This document shows, piece by piece, positions 31,801 through 40,517 of a stretch of 64,000 nt of DNA. The position numbers and the translations under genes are program-made. The notes beneath the pieces are model-generated. The model saw only the letters and a list, made by a program, of their open reading frames with translations, did no database searches and was not told where the DNA came from. Source of the DNA: DATFRY01 sp963764695 (GTDB lineage Bacteria > Myxococcota_A > Polyangia > Haliangiales > Haliangiaceae); NCBI GenBank assembly GCA_963764695.1, contig CAVXTW010000007.1:620001-684000 (forward strand), in the 5' to 3' direction. The number at the start of each line of letters is the position of its first letter. Position 1 is the first letter of the stretch.

Positions 31801-32249
31801 CCAGCGCAACGAGTTCTACGCCATCTACGCCGACAACGGCGCCGTCCGCAACAAGCTGGTCGGCGACTGCACCGGCGGCCGCTGCGAGAAGTTCTACGGC
31901 GGCGTGGTGGTGTCCACCGATCAGGTGCTGCTGACCCGCGCGATGGATTCCGCCGATCGGCACCGACACGTGCGAGATGGGCAGCTCGGAGGTGACCGGC
32001 GTCGATCTCGACGACCTGTCGCTCGAGCTGGCCGTGACCACCGGTTCGGCCACGGTGTCGGCCCTGTTCGGCCACGCCGGCGCGGTCTACTTCACCACGC
32101 TGGCGGGAGACCTCGTGCGCGTCGGCACGCCGATCGCCTCGGAGGCGGGCGGCGAGTCGGACGGCGACGACGATGACGGCGACGGCGGCGACGACGACGA
32201 GCCGACCTCGCGGGCGCTCGGCATCCTCGGCTGGCGCCAGGTGCTGTGA
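28817..32249 (+). CDS. PilY1-like pilus tip protein with FG-GAP/VCBS-like repeats, copy B, frame interrupted near the 3' end
   Basis: This tandem paralogue lies 16 bases after copy A, with GCAGGAGA before the ATG. It has a signal peptide (TAIIALSLAIGPDVRA) and the same five motifs: DFDKDGWSD, DFNQDGNQD, DYNGDGKLD, DFTGDGRRD and DFSLDGKND. The PilY1 propeller is almost the same as in copy A, including long identical stretches from VACGDIASGVLDLGDL onward and the same ending ALGILGWRQVL. After LLTRAMD the frame breaks. Removing one T of the TT at 31948-31949 restores PPIGTDTCEMGSSEVTGVDL, as in copy A, and gives about 1143 residues. As read, the last 100 residues are replaced by an Arg-rich out-of-frame tail. 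Confidence 0.88.
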
Positions 32250-32264
32250 CCGGCGCGCGCGGTT

Positions 32265-33710
32265 CTACGGTCGGCCGGTCAGGCGGCTGCGCTTGAAGCC
32301 GTAGACCAGGTACACCACCAGACCTATCGCCAGCCACACGGCGAAGCGCCAGTGGTTCGACGACGGCAGGCCGGCGATCAGCCACAGACAGGTCGCGATG
32401 GCCAGGAGCGGCGTGACCGGATAGAGGGGCACCTTGAACGGCCGCGGCCGGTCCGGCTCGACGTAGCGCAGCGCGATCACGCCGGCCGACACCAGCGCGA
32501 AGGCGAACAGCGTGCCGATGTTGGTCAGGTGCAGCGCCTGGCTCTGGGTCATGAAGGTGGGCAGGATGGCGACGCCCAGGCCGGTGATCATCGTGCTGAT
32601 GTGGGGCGTGCGGTAGCGCGGGTGCACGCGCGCGAAGACGGATGGCAAGAGGCCGTCGCGCGCCATGACCATGAAGATGCGCGTCTGGCCCAGCTGGAAG
32701 ACCAGAAGCACCGCGGTCATCGCGATCAGGGCGCCCAGCGCGATGACCACCGCCGCCTTGTCGAGCCCGACCATGCGCAGCGCGTGGGCCAGCGGGTCGC
32801 CGCCGCCGAGCTGATCCGACGGAACCAGACCGGTGGTGACCAGCGCGGTGACGATGTAGAGCACCGTGCAGATCGCGAGCGACGCGATCATGCCGCGCGG
32901 GACGTTGCGCTGCGGGTTGGCCGTCTCCTCTGCCGCTGTCGATACCGCGTCGAAGCCGATGTAGGAGAAGAACGCGAGCGAGGCGCCGGTCCAGATCCCG
33001 TTGAAGCCGTGCGGCGCGAAGGGCGTCCAGTTGGCCGGCTCGACGAAGAAGACGCCGATGCCGATGAAGGCGAGCAGCAGCGCGAGCTTGAACAGGACCA
33101 TGCCGGCGTTGAAGCGGGCGCTCTCGCGGATGCCGATGACCAGCACGAAGGTGATGAAGACGGTGATGAGCGCGGCCGGCAGGTTGAAGGCGACCACGTA
33201 GTCGCCGATCATCGGCGTGTAGTGGGTGAACTCGGCCGACGCCGCCGTCTGGATGTCGGTGGTCATCCAGGCCGGGAAGTCGACCCCGAAGCCGCCGCGC
33301 AAAAACGAGCGGAAGTGATCGGCCCAGCTCTGCGCCACGTAGATGTTGCCGATCGCGTACTCGATGATGAGGTCCCAGCCGATGATCCAGGCGACCACCT
33401 CGCCGAACGCGACGTACGAGTAGGTGTAGGCGCTGCCGGCGATCGGCACCATCGCCGCGATCTCGGCGTAGCAGAGCGCGGCGAAGCCGCAGGCCACCGC
33501 GGTGAGGAGATAGCTGATGGCCAGGGCCGGCCCGGCCACCGCGCCGATGTCGCCGATGCTGGAGAAGATGCCGGCGCCGATGATCGCGCCCACTCCCAGC
33601 ATGGCGAGATCGAAGGAGCCCAGGCTCCGCTTGAGCGCCTGTCCCGGCCGCTCCGCGTCGGCCTCGCACTCGGTGACTGTCTTGCGCCGGAACAGGGAGC
33701 TGAGCTGCAC
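32265..33710 (-). CDS. APC-superfamily amino-acid permease (cationic amino acid transporter type), 481 aa
   Basis: This is an inner-membrane proton- or exchange-driven amino-acid transporter. The start of helix 1, LGVGAIIGAGIFSSIG, is the conserved APC substrate-binding break. Further typical regions are YAEIAAMVPIAGSAYTYSYVAFGE and the later FFSYIGFDAVSTAAEETANP. The fold shows the usual twelve or so hydrophobic segments. It is the last gene of the minus-strand kynurenine cluster, 41 bases after the GT-C-like gene. Uptake of tryptophan or related amino acids is a reasonable guess from context, but specificity is not visible. It is convergent with the PilY1 copy B gene, with only 15 bases between stops. 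Confidence 0.92.
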   Translation of the reverse strand: MQLSSLFRRKTVTECEADAERPGQALKRSLGSFDLAMLGVGAIIGAGIFSSIGDIGAVAGPALAISYLLTAVACGFAALCYAEIAAMVPIAGSAYTYSYVAFGEVVAWIIGWDLIIEYAIGNIYVAQSWADHFRSFLRGGFGVDFPAWMTTDIQTAASAEFTHYTPMIGDYVVAFNLPAALITVFITFVLVIGIRESARFNAGMVLFKLALLLAFIGIGVFFVEPANWTPFAPHGFNGIWTGASLAFFSYIGFDAVSTAAEETANPQRNVPRGMIASLAICTVLYIVTALVTTGLVPSDQLGGGDPLAHALRMVGLDKAAVVIALGALIAMTAVLLVFQLGQTRIFMVMARDGLLPSVFARVHPRYRTPHISTMITGLGVAILPTFMTQSQALHLTNIGTLFAFALVSAGVIALRYVEPDRPRPFKVPLYPVTPLLAIATCLWLIAGLPSSNHWRFAVWLAIGLVVYLVYGFKRSRLTGRP

Positions 33711-33751
33711 GGCGTCACGGTAACCCGCTACCGCCGGCGTGAGTCAAGCTC

Positions 33752-35185
33752 TCATCGGATTTCGTAGACGGCCGCGTCGCCGTAGAAATCGGTCGGATCC
33801 ACCGCCCGACCGACCGGGACCAGCCGGTGCGACCGCGCCAGCGCCTTGCGCACCCGGGCCGCCCCGCGATCGCGCGCGAACTGCACGAAGAAGCGGCGCT
33901 GGCCGGAGAGGTCGGCCAGCCGGGCCGACAGAGGCAGCGCGGCGCAGCCGGAGTACCAGCCGATGTGCGGGCTGCGGCTGGTCAGCGCCGCGCAGCTGTC
34001 GTCGCCGGCGGCGCGCCGCACCTGGGCCGCGGCGTTGACCAGGACCTGGCGCACCTCGCGCAGCCGCGTGTAGCGGCCCATGTTGATGTGGTGGGTGACG
34101 GCGGCGGCGAGGAAGACGGCCGCGGCGGCGAACACGCCCAGCCGTCGATCGCGGCCGGACGCCCACCGGCACGCGGCGTGAGCGCCGACCAGGGTCAGCC
34201 CGGAGACGCCGAAGAAGAAGTAGCGGAACTCGGCGTGGGCGAGCAGGCCGGTGGTCAGGATCTGGAAGGTCGACGCCACCCACAGGAACGCGATCACGCG
34301 GTCCTCGGCCGGCACGCGGGCGTGGCGGCGCTGCGCGCGCACGCGGATCAGGCAGCGGGCGCCGTGCACCGCGCCGATGCAGAACAGCGCGATCAGCACC
34401 GGCCCGCCCTCGAGCACGAACGCCAGCGGGAACTGGACCAGGCCCTGGCCCAGGTAGTCGCGATGCGCGGCGTCGCCGCTGACTTGCAAGATGCCGAGCG
34501 GCCCGCCGGTCTCGCGCACCGCGTCGATCATGTGCGGCACCAGCAGAAGCACGAACAGCGCCGCCGTGGCCAGCACGACGCGCCGCCCGGTCGCGATCGG
34601 CCGCCACCAGACCATGGCCGCGGCCAGGCCGATGCCGACAAGCGACGTGGACAGGCCGTAGCGCAGGTAGAAGGCGGCCGCGGCGATCGGCGCGACCGCG
34701 ACAAGACCGGGGCCGGGCCGGCCGCCGTCACCGCCGCGCCCCAGCTCGCGCACCATGATCATCACGATCAGGATGAGCAGCAGCAGCGACGGCACGTCGG
34801 ACAGGATCTCGGCGCCGCGGCGCTGGATGCCGAAGGACGTCACCATGGCCGCCGCCGCCCACGCCGCGGGCCACGGGCCGAGCGTGCTGCTACCCAGGGC
34901 GCGCAACGCGATCAGGAAGCCGAGGCTGCACAGCAGCACGACCAGGCGCGGGGCCCACTCGGCGTCGTCGATGGCCAGGCCCGCCGCCGCCAGCGGCTTC
35001 ATCCCGACCGAGCGGTGCAGGTCGTAGCCGCTCGACGGCGTGTCGTCGAGCAGCTCGCGGCCGCCGCCGGCGTAGATCGCCTCGTCGTGACCGAACGGGG
35101 CCGCCACCGCGATCTGGCGGGCGAGCGCGACCGCCAGCAGCAAGAGCGCGGCTCCGAACAGGATCAGGTCTCGCCGCGGCGCCAT
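33752..35185 (-). CDS. GT-C/PMT-like polytopic membrane protein, 477 aa
   Basis: The N-terminal helix (DLILFGAALLLLAVALARQI) is followed by PFGHDEAIYAGGGRELL, the acidic first loop typical of ArnT/PMT-type glycosyltransferases, with His-Asp-Glu in the expected place. Around ten hydrophobic segments follow, then a soluble C-terminal domain. These enzymes move sugars from polyprenyl carriers to lipids or proteins on the periplasmic side. The ATG at 35185 overlaps the stop of the upstream gene (ATGA), which is why the longer in-frame extension is rejected. The acceptor is unknown. Confidence 0.83.
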   Translation of the reverse strand: MAPRRDLILFGAALLLLAVALARQIAVAAPFGHDEAIYAGGGRELLDDTPSSGYDLHRSVGMKPLAAAGLAIDDAEWAPRLVVLLCSLGFLIALRALGSSTLGPWPAAWAAAAMVTSFGIQRRGAEILSDVPSLLLLILIVMIMVRELGRGGDGGRPGPGLVAVAPIAAAAFYLRYGLSTSLVGIGLAAAMVWWRPIATGRRVVLATAALFVLLLVPHMIDAVRETGGPLGILQVSGDAAHRDYLGQGLVQFPLAFVLEGGPVLIALFCIGAVHGARCLIRVRAQRRHARVPAEDRVIAFLWVASTFQILTTGLLAHAEFRYFFFGVSGLTLVGAHAACRWASGRDRRLGVFAAAAVFLAAAVTHHINMGRYTRLREVRQVLVNAAAQVRRAAGDDSCAALTSRSPHIGWYSGCAALPLSARLADLSGQRRFFVQFARDRGAARVRKALARSHRLVPVGRAVDPTDFYGDAAVYEIR

Positions 35186-35820
35186 CAGTACCACATGAGG
35201 CCGAGCAGCATGGCGCTGTGGCCGATGAAGGCGCCGTCGAACACGGCGCCCGAGGTCACCACCTCGAGGTCGAACGCGAAGATGCCGCGCCGGAACAGGT
35301 CGTAGCCGCCGCCCGCGGTCATGGCCAGGCCGTTGCGGCGCGTGCCCTCGAGCTCGGGGCCGTTTCTGCCCTCCTGCTCGTGGAAGCTGGCCACGCCCAG
35401 GCCGCCGCGCAGCCACAGCGCCTCGCGCACGTAGAGCTGGCCGCCCAGGGTCAGGGTCGCGTGCGAGTTGAAGATGGTCTCGGTGCCGGCCTCGCTGGTC
35501 AGCTCGACCAGGTAGCCTCCCCCCTGCAGCTCGAGCTGCCACAGGAAGCTCGGCGAGGCGCTGGTGCCGACGCGGATGTTGAGGTCGCCGCCGACGCCCT
35601 TCTTGGAGTCGAGATCGCCGGCGCCCAGGAACAGCGACGGCCCCAGCGCGAACCCGATGGCGAACCCACCCCGGCGCGGCCGGGCCTCCCCGCCCCCGTA
35701 GCTGTCGTCGGCCGCTGCGACGCTCGGCACCAGACAGAGAAAAACCGCGAAGACGCGAAGGACGCGAAGGGAAAAACTCCCAAAAAACATCTTCGCGTTC
35801 TTCGCGCTTTCGCGGTTCAT
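35185..35820 (-). CDS. Outer-membrane beta-barrel-like protein whose start lies in a palindromic repeat, 211 aa
   Basis: The mature part is a beta-rich protein with glycine and aromatic alternation (GGFAIGFALGPSLFLGAG, LWQLELQGGGYLVEL) and ends in LGLMWY, so an outer-membrane barrel is likely. The N-terminal 38 residues (MNRESAKNAKMFFGSFSLR, then LRVFAVFLCLVPSVAAA) serve as a signal peptide, but the DNA coding for the first 25 or so residues is the palindrome at 35743-35817. A shorter start at the internal Met (residue 11) is possible. The first ATG overlaps the ferredoxin stop, keeping it in the operon. Confidence 0.75.
   Translation of the reverse strand: MNRESAKNAKMFFGSFSLRVLRVFAVFLCLVPSVAAADDSYGGGEARPRRGGFAIGFALGPSLFLGAGDLDSKKGVGGDLNIRVGTSASPSFLWQLELQGGGYLVELTSEAGTETIFNSHATLTLGGQLYVREALWLRGGLGVASFHEQEGRNGPELEGTRRNGLAMTAGGGYDLFRRGIFAFDLEVVTSGAVFDGAFIGHSAMLLGLMWY
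35743..35817. repeat. Palindromic dispersed repeat (27-bp arms) inside the start of a gene
   Basis: Arm one at 35743-35769 (AACCGCGAAGACGCGAAG then GACGCGAAG) and arm two at 35791-35817 are inverted copies that match at 24 of 27 positions, with a 21-base A-rich loop. Such GCGAAG/TTCGCG palindromes are familiar as dispersed repeats in several bacterial phyla. Here it spans the 5' end of the barrel protein gene and touches the ferredoxin stop codon. Confidence 0.8.
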
Positions 35821-36194
35821 TTTTCCTTCGCCAGGGGCCTGACCAGCGCCGGCGAGGACAGCCGGCCGGCCAGGTGCGGCTGGTCGGGCAACATGAGCCG
35901 CTCCACGTACTCGCCGCGCAGGATGTGGCGCTCGATCAGCTCCGGCACGTCATCGACGGTGACGTGGCCGTACCAGACCTGCTCCGGGTACACGACGACT
36001 GTCACCCCGGTCTCGCACTGATCGAGGCAGCCGGCGTTGTTGGCCCGCACGGCGCCCTTGAGGCCGAGGGCGGCCAGCTGCTTCTTGAGCTCGTCGCGCA
36101 CCGCTTCGGAGCCCTTCGACTTGCAGCAGCCCTTGGGATTGCCCGGCGGGCGCTCGTTGACACACACGAACACGTGGCGCTGAAAGCCGGCCAT
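35817..36194 (-). CDS. Thioredoxin-like [2Fe-2S] ferredoxin, 125 aa
   Basis: This is a small electron carrier. The N-terminal HVFVCVNERPPGNPKGCC and the later NAGCLDQCETG give the four Cys ligands in the pattern of thioredoxin-like 2Fe-2S ferredoxins, with CVNE...CC early and CLDQC late. The middle has the typical VYPEQVWYGHVT region. Its stop overlaps the start of the next gene by four bases, and it begins six bases after the kynureninase stop, so it belongs to this operon. It may supply or accept electrons for a heme or redox step next to tryptophan 2,3-dioxygenase, but that is inference. The last residues lie next to the palindromic repeat. Confidence 0.9.
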   Translation of the reverse strand: MAGFQRHVFVCVNERPPGNPKGCCKSKGSEAVRDELKKQLAALGLKGAVRANNAGCLDQCETGVTVVVYPEQVWYGHVTVDDVPELIERHILRGEYVERLMLPDQPHLAGRLSSPALVRPLAKEK

Positions 36195-36200
36195 GACCGC

Positions 36201-37475
36201 CTACTTGCCGGGACCGAGGCGGACCCGGTCCAGCTCCTCGAAGAAGAGATCGATCTCCTCCTCGGTGTTGTAGAAGTGCGGCGCGATGCGGATGCCGGCG
36301 CCCGGGCGGTGGTCGCAGAAGAAGCGCCGGCGGTTGAGCTCGCGCGCCACGTCGGCCGAGCCGACGAAGTCGAACACAACCGAGCCGGCCCGGTGCTCGG
36401 CCCGACGCGGCGTGTGCAGCGCGAACTTGCGCTCGTCCACCAGCTTGATGACCTTCGCGGTCGAGCGCAGGCTCTTCTCGCGGATGGCGCGGGCGCCGAT
36501 CTGGCCGACGATCTCGGAGCCGGCCCGGGCCTGGTAGAGCGGCGCGATGGCCGGCGTGCCGCCCAGGTAGCGCCACACCGACTCGGCGTAGTTCTGGCCC
36601 GGCATGGTGAAGGCGAACGGCGCCTCGTTGCCGAACCAGCCGGTCACGCGCGGCTCGAAGCTGCCGATGAGATCGCGCCGCACATAGAGGTAGGCCGCGC
36701 CCGGCCCGCCGCACAGGTACTTGACCGAGCCGCCGCACGCGAACGACACGCCCAGGTCGACCACGTCGATCGGCATGACACCCGCCGACTGGTAGACGTC
36801 GAGGATGACGTGGGCGCCGACCGACGCCGCCTTGGCCGCGATCGCCTTGATGTCGAACACGTAGGCCGAGCGATAGGAGGCGTGCGAGATGGGCACCGCC
36901 ACGGTCCGCTCGTCGATGGCGTCCAGGATCGCCTGGGTGGCGACCTCGACCCCGTCCGGCGACGGCACGACGACGATCTCCGCCCCGCGCCGCTCCTCCG
37001 CCTTCCACACGTACGACACCGACGGGAACTCGAGCGCGGTGTAGACGACCTTGTTGCGGGCCGGCGTGTAGTCCAGGCACGAGGCCAGCACCGCGTTGAT
37101 GAGCGAGACGTTGGTGAACATCGTCACCGTGCCGGGCGGCGCCGACAGGAGCTTCTCCACCCGGCCGGCGGCCCGGTCCACCTCCGGCAGCCAGTCGTCC
37201 CACGCCGTGATCGACTTGCGGTGCCAGAGCTCGAGGAACTCCTCCATGTACTCGGCGGTCTTTATCGGCAGGCAGCCGAGCGAGTGCGAGATGAAGTAGA
37301 CCGATTCCTCGAGGCCGGGGAACTCGCCGCGCCAGGCCAGCAGCGGATCGAGCTCGCCGCCGGAGGTCTTGGCCACCGGCGGCGGGGCGGCGATGGCGAT
37401 CGGATCGGCTGCCTCGGACGAGTCGCCCGCGGCGGCGCCATTCCCGGACTTGTTCTGGGTGCCGTTGTTGCTCAT
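36201..37475 (-). CDS. Kynureninase-like PLP-dependent enzyme, 424 aa
   Basis: This is a class V aminotransferase-fold enzyme. Kynureninase cleaves kynurenine to anthranilate and alanine. The PLP Lys is probably Lys252 in GGSVKYLCGGPG, the same setting as in kynureninases. DVYQSAGVMPIDV and FTNVSLINAVLASCLD are other PLP-binding parts, and the C-terminal RIAPHFYNTEEEID is typical. The first 40 residues are low-complexity. It starts ten bases after the stop of the tryptophan 2,3-dioxygenase gene, which strongly supports the kynurenine pathway assignment over a cysteine desulfurase. Confidence 0.85.
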   Translation of the reverse strand: MSNNGTQNKSGNGAAAGDSSEAADPIAIAAPPPVAKTSGGELDPLLAWRGEFPGLEESVYFISHSLGCLPIKTAEYMEEFLELWHRKSITAWDDWLPEVDRAAGRVEKLLSAPPGTVTMFTNVSLINAVLASCLDYTPARNKVVYTALEFPSVSYVWKAEERRGAEIVVVPSPDGVEVATQAILDAIDERTVAVPISHASYRSAYVFDIKAIAAKAASVGAHVILDVYQSAGVMPIDVVDLGVSFACGGSVKYLCGGPGAAYLYVRRDLIGSFEPRVTGWFGNEAPFAFTMPGQNYAESVWRYLGGTPAIAPLYQARAGSEIVGQIGARAIREKSLRSTAKVIKLVDERKFALHTPRRAEHRAGSVVFDFVGSADVARELNRRRFFCDHRPGAGIRIAPHFYNTEEEIDLFFEELDRVRLGPGK

Positions 37476-37485
37476 GTGTGCTCGG

Positions 37486-38190
37486 TCAGCCGTGATAACC
37501 GGTGTCGGAGCCGGAGGCCAGCATCCGTTCGGTCCAGTCGGCGAACAGCTCGTCGCGCACCTCCCACAGCTTGGGGAAGAAGCGCTGCTTCATGCCGTGG
37601 GCCAGCAGGTCGGAGGGCTTGCCCTTGAGCGAGGGCGTCCCGACTCCGATGATGCGGTAGACCAGCATCAGGTGCCGGTGGCGCCAGGCCTGGAGCAGCT
37701 GGTCGTAGTCGACCAGCCCCTCGGCCAGGGAGAACAGCTCGTGCTGCTCCTCCGGCTCCTGGTAGATGTCGCGCAGGGTCACGCCCTTGCGCTCGAGCAC
37801 CGCCTCGAAGGCCGGCCACATGATCTCGCCCGGCAGGCGCAGGAGCGTGCGGAAGCCGGGCGACTCCTGCCCGCTGCCCCGGCCCAGGCCGGCCCGGACG
37901 GTCATGTAGGCCTTGGGCGACATGGTGTCGAGCAGGTCGAGCTGGACGGCGACCAGGCGCTGGATGCGCCCGATGCGGCGCATGGTGCTGGTGGCCAGGG
38001 CCAGGCGATCTTCGGACAGCAGATCCGCCACGTGGCGGACCTCGAACTCGATGAGCTTCATCCAGAGCTCCGCCACCTGGTGGACGATCTGGAACTGCAT
38101 CTCATCGTGGCAGGACAGCTCGTCGGCCGCCTTCTGCAGCGCGAGCAAGCCCTCGGTGCGGATGTACTTCTCGTACTCGGTCAGCGCCAT
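37486..38190 (-). CDS. Tryptophan 2,3-dioxygenase family protein, 234 aa
   Basis: This heme enzyme opens the indole ring of tryptophan to N-formylkynurenine. Matching features are MQFQIVHQVAELWMKL, with His37 in the substrate-side position, and the GFRTLLRLPGE region, with Arg114 as the likely carboxylate contact. QAWRHRHLMLVYRIIG contains His173, the probable heme ligand, and FFPKLWEVRDEL lies near the end. At 234 residues it is shorter than many bacterial TDOs, and the usual SGFQS motif is replaced by ESPGF, so it is a divergent member. The ATG at 38190 is preferred over a start 18 codons upstream because homologous sequence begins there. It is the first gene of the cluster. Confidence 0.87.
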   Translation of the reverse strand: MALTEYEKYIRTEGLLALQKAADELSCHDEMQFQIVHQVAELWMKLIEFEVRHVADLLSEDRLALATSTMRRIGRIQRLVAVQLDLLDTMSPKAYMTVRAGLGRGSGQESPGFRTLLRLPGEIMWPAFEAVLERKGVTLRDIYQEPEEQHELFSLAEGLVDYDQLLQAWRHRHLMLVYRIIGVGTPSLKGKPSDLLAHGMKQRFFPKLWEVRDELFADWTERMLASGSDTGYHG

Positions 38191-38286
38191 CGGTCGGCCT
38201 ATACCACAAGGCCGCGGCAGAGGGCGCTGCGACCGCTGAGCCATGCTCGCACAGTTTCCCGATTCAATTCTGCTTTTTTGATTTTT

Positions 38287-38295
38287 TTAGCACTC
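38287..38295 (+). promoter_or_regulatory. Half-CIRCE sequence upstream of groES
   Basis: TTAGCACTC matches the left arm of the HrcA-binding CIRCE element (TTAGCACTC-N9-GAGTGCTAA). The right arm is absent: the bases after the nine-base spacer do not match. It lies directly upstream of the -35 box. It may be a degenerate or vestigial operator. Confidence 0.4.
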
Positions 38296-38307
38296 TCCCC
38301 CCAGGGA

Positions 38308-38336
38308 TTGACAAGCGCCCCAGCTGTGACTATCCG
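38308..38336 (+). promoter_or_regulatory. Sigma-70-type promoter of groESL
   Basis: A perfect TTGACA at 38308-38313 is followed after 17 bases by TATCCG at 38331-38336, leaving a short leader to the groES start at 38374. GAGGAAA precedes that ATG by eight bases as the ribosome binding site. Confidence 0.7.
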
Positions 38337-38373
38337 TTGGGCCAACTTTTCGCAATTGCGAGGAAACACGACC

Positions 38374-38661
<288 letters not shown>

Positions 38662-38688
38662 CGCGGCGACCCGAAGGGAACCGGATCA

Positions 38689-40359
<1,671 letters not shown>

Positions 40360-40390
40360 CCCGTCGCTGCAGCTTCCCGATTCGAAACGC

Positions 40391-40428
40391 GGGCCGGAGG
40401 CACCATCGCCTCCGGCCCGATGTGTTTT
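40391..40428 (+). terminator. Intrinsic terminator after groEL
   Basis: GGGCCGGAGGC at 40391-40401 and GCCTCCGGCCC at 40408-40418 form a perfect 11-bp stem with a six-base loop (ACCATC). It is followed by TGTGTTTT at 40421-40428. It lies 32 bases after the groEL stop and ends the groESL transcript. Confidence 0.85.
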
Positions 40429-40517
40429 CGGCGCGCCGTGGCCGCGTGGATGCACTCGCGGGACGGTCCTCCGGTCGCCGCTCACCGATGCAAGCCGCGA
40501 GATGTTACTCATGAGAG

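Noticed and set aside
25249..32053. Two minus-strand frames of about 1100 codons opposite the PilY1 genes
   Set aside because: The similarity between them only mirrors the PilY1 duplication on the plus strand.
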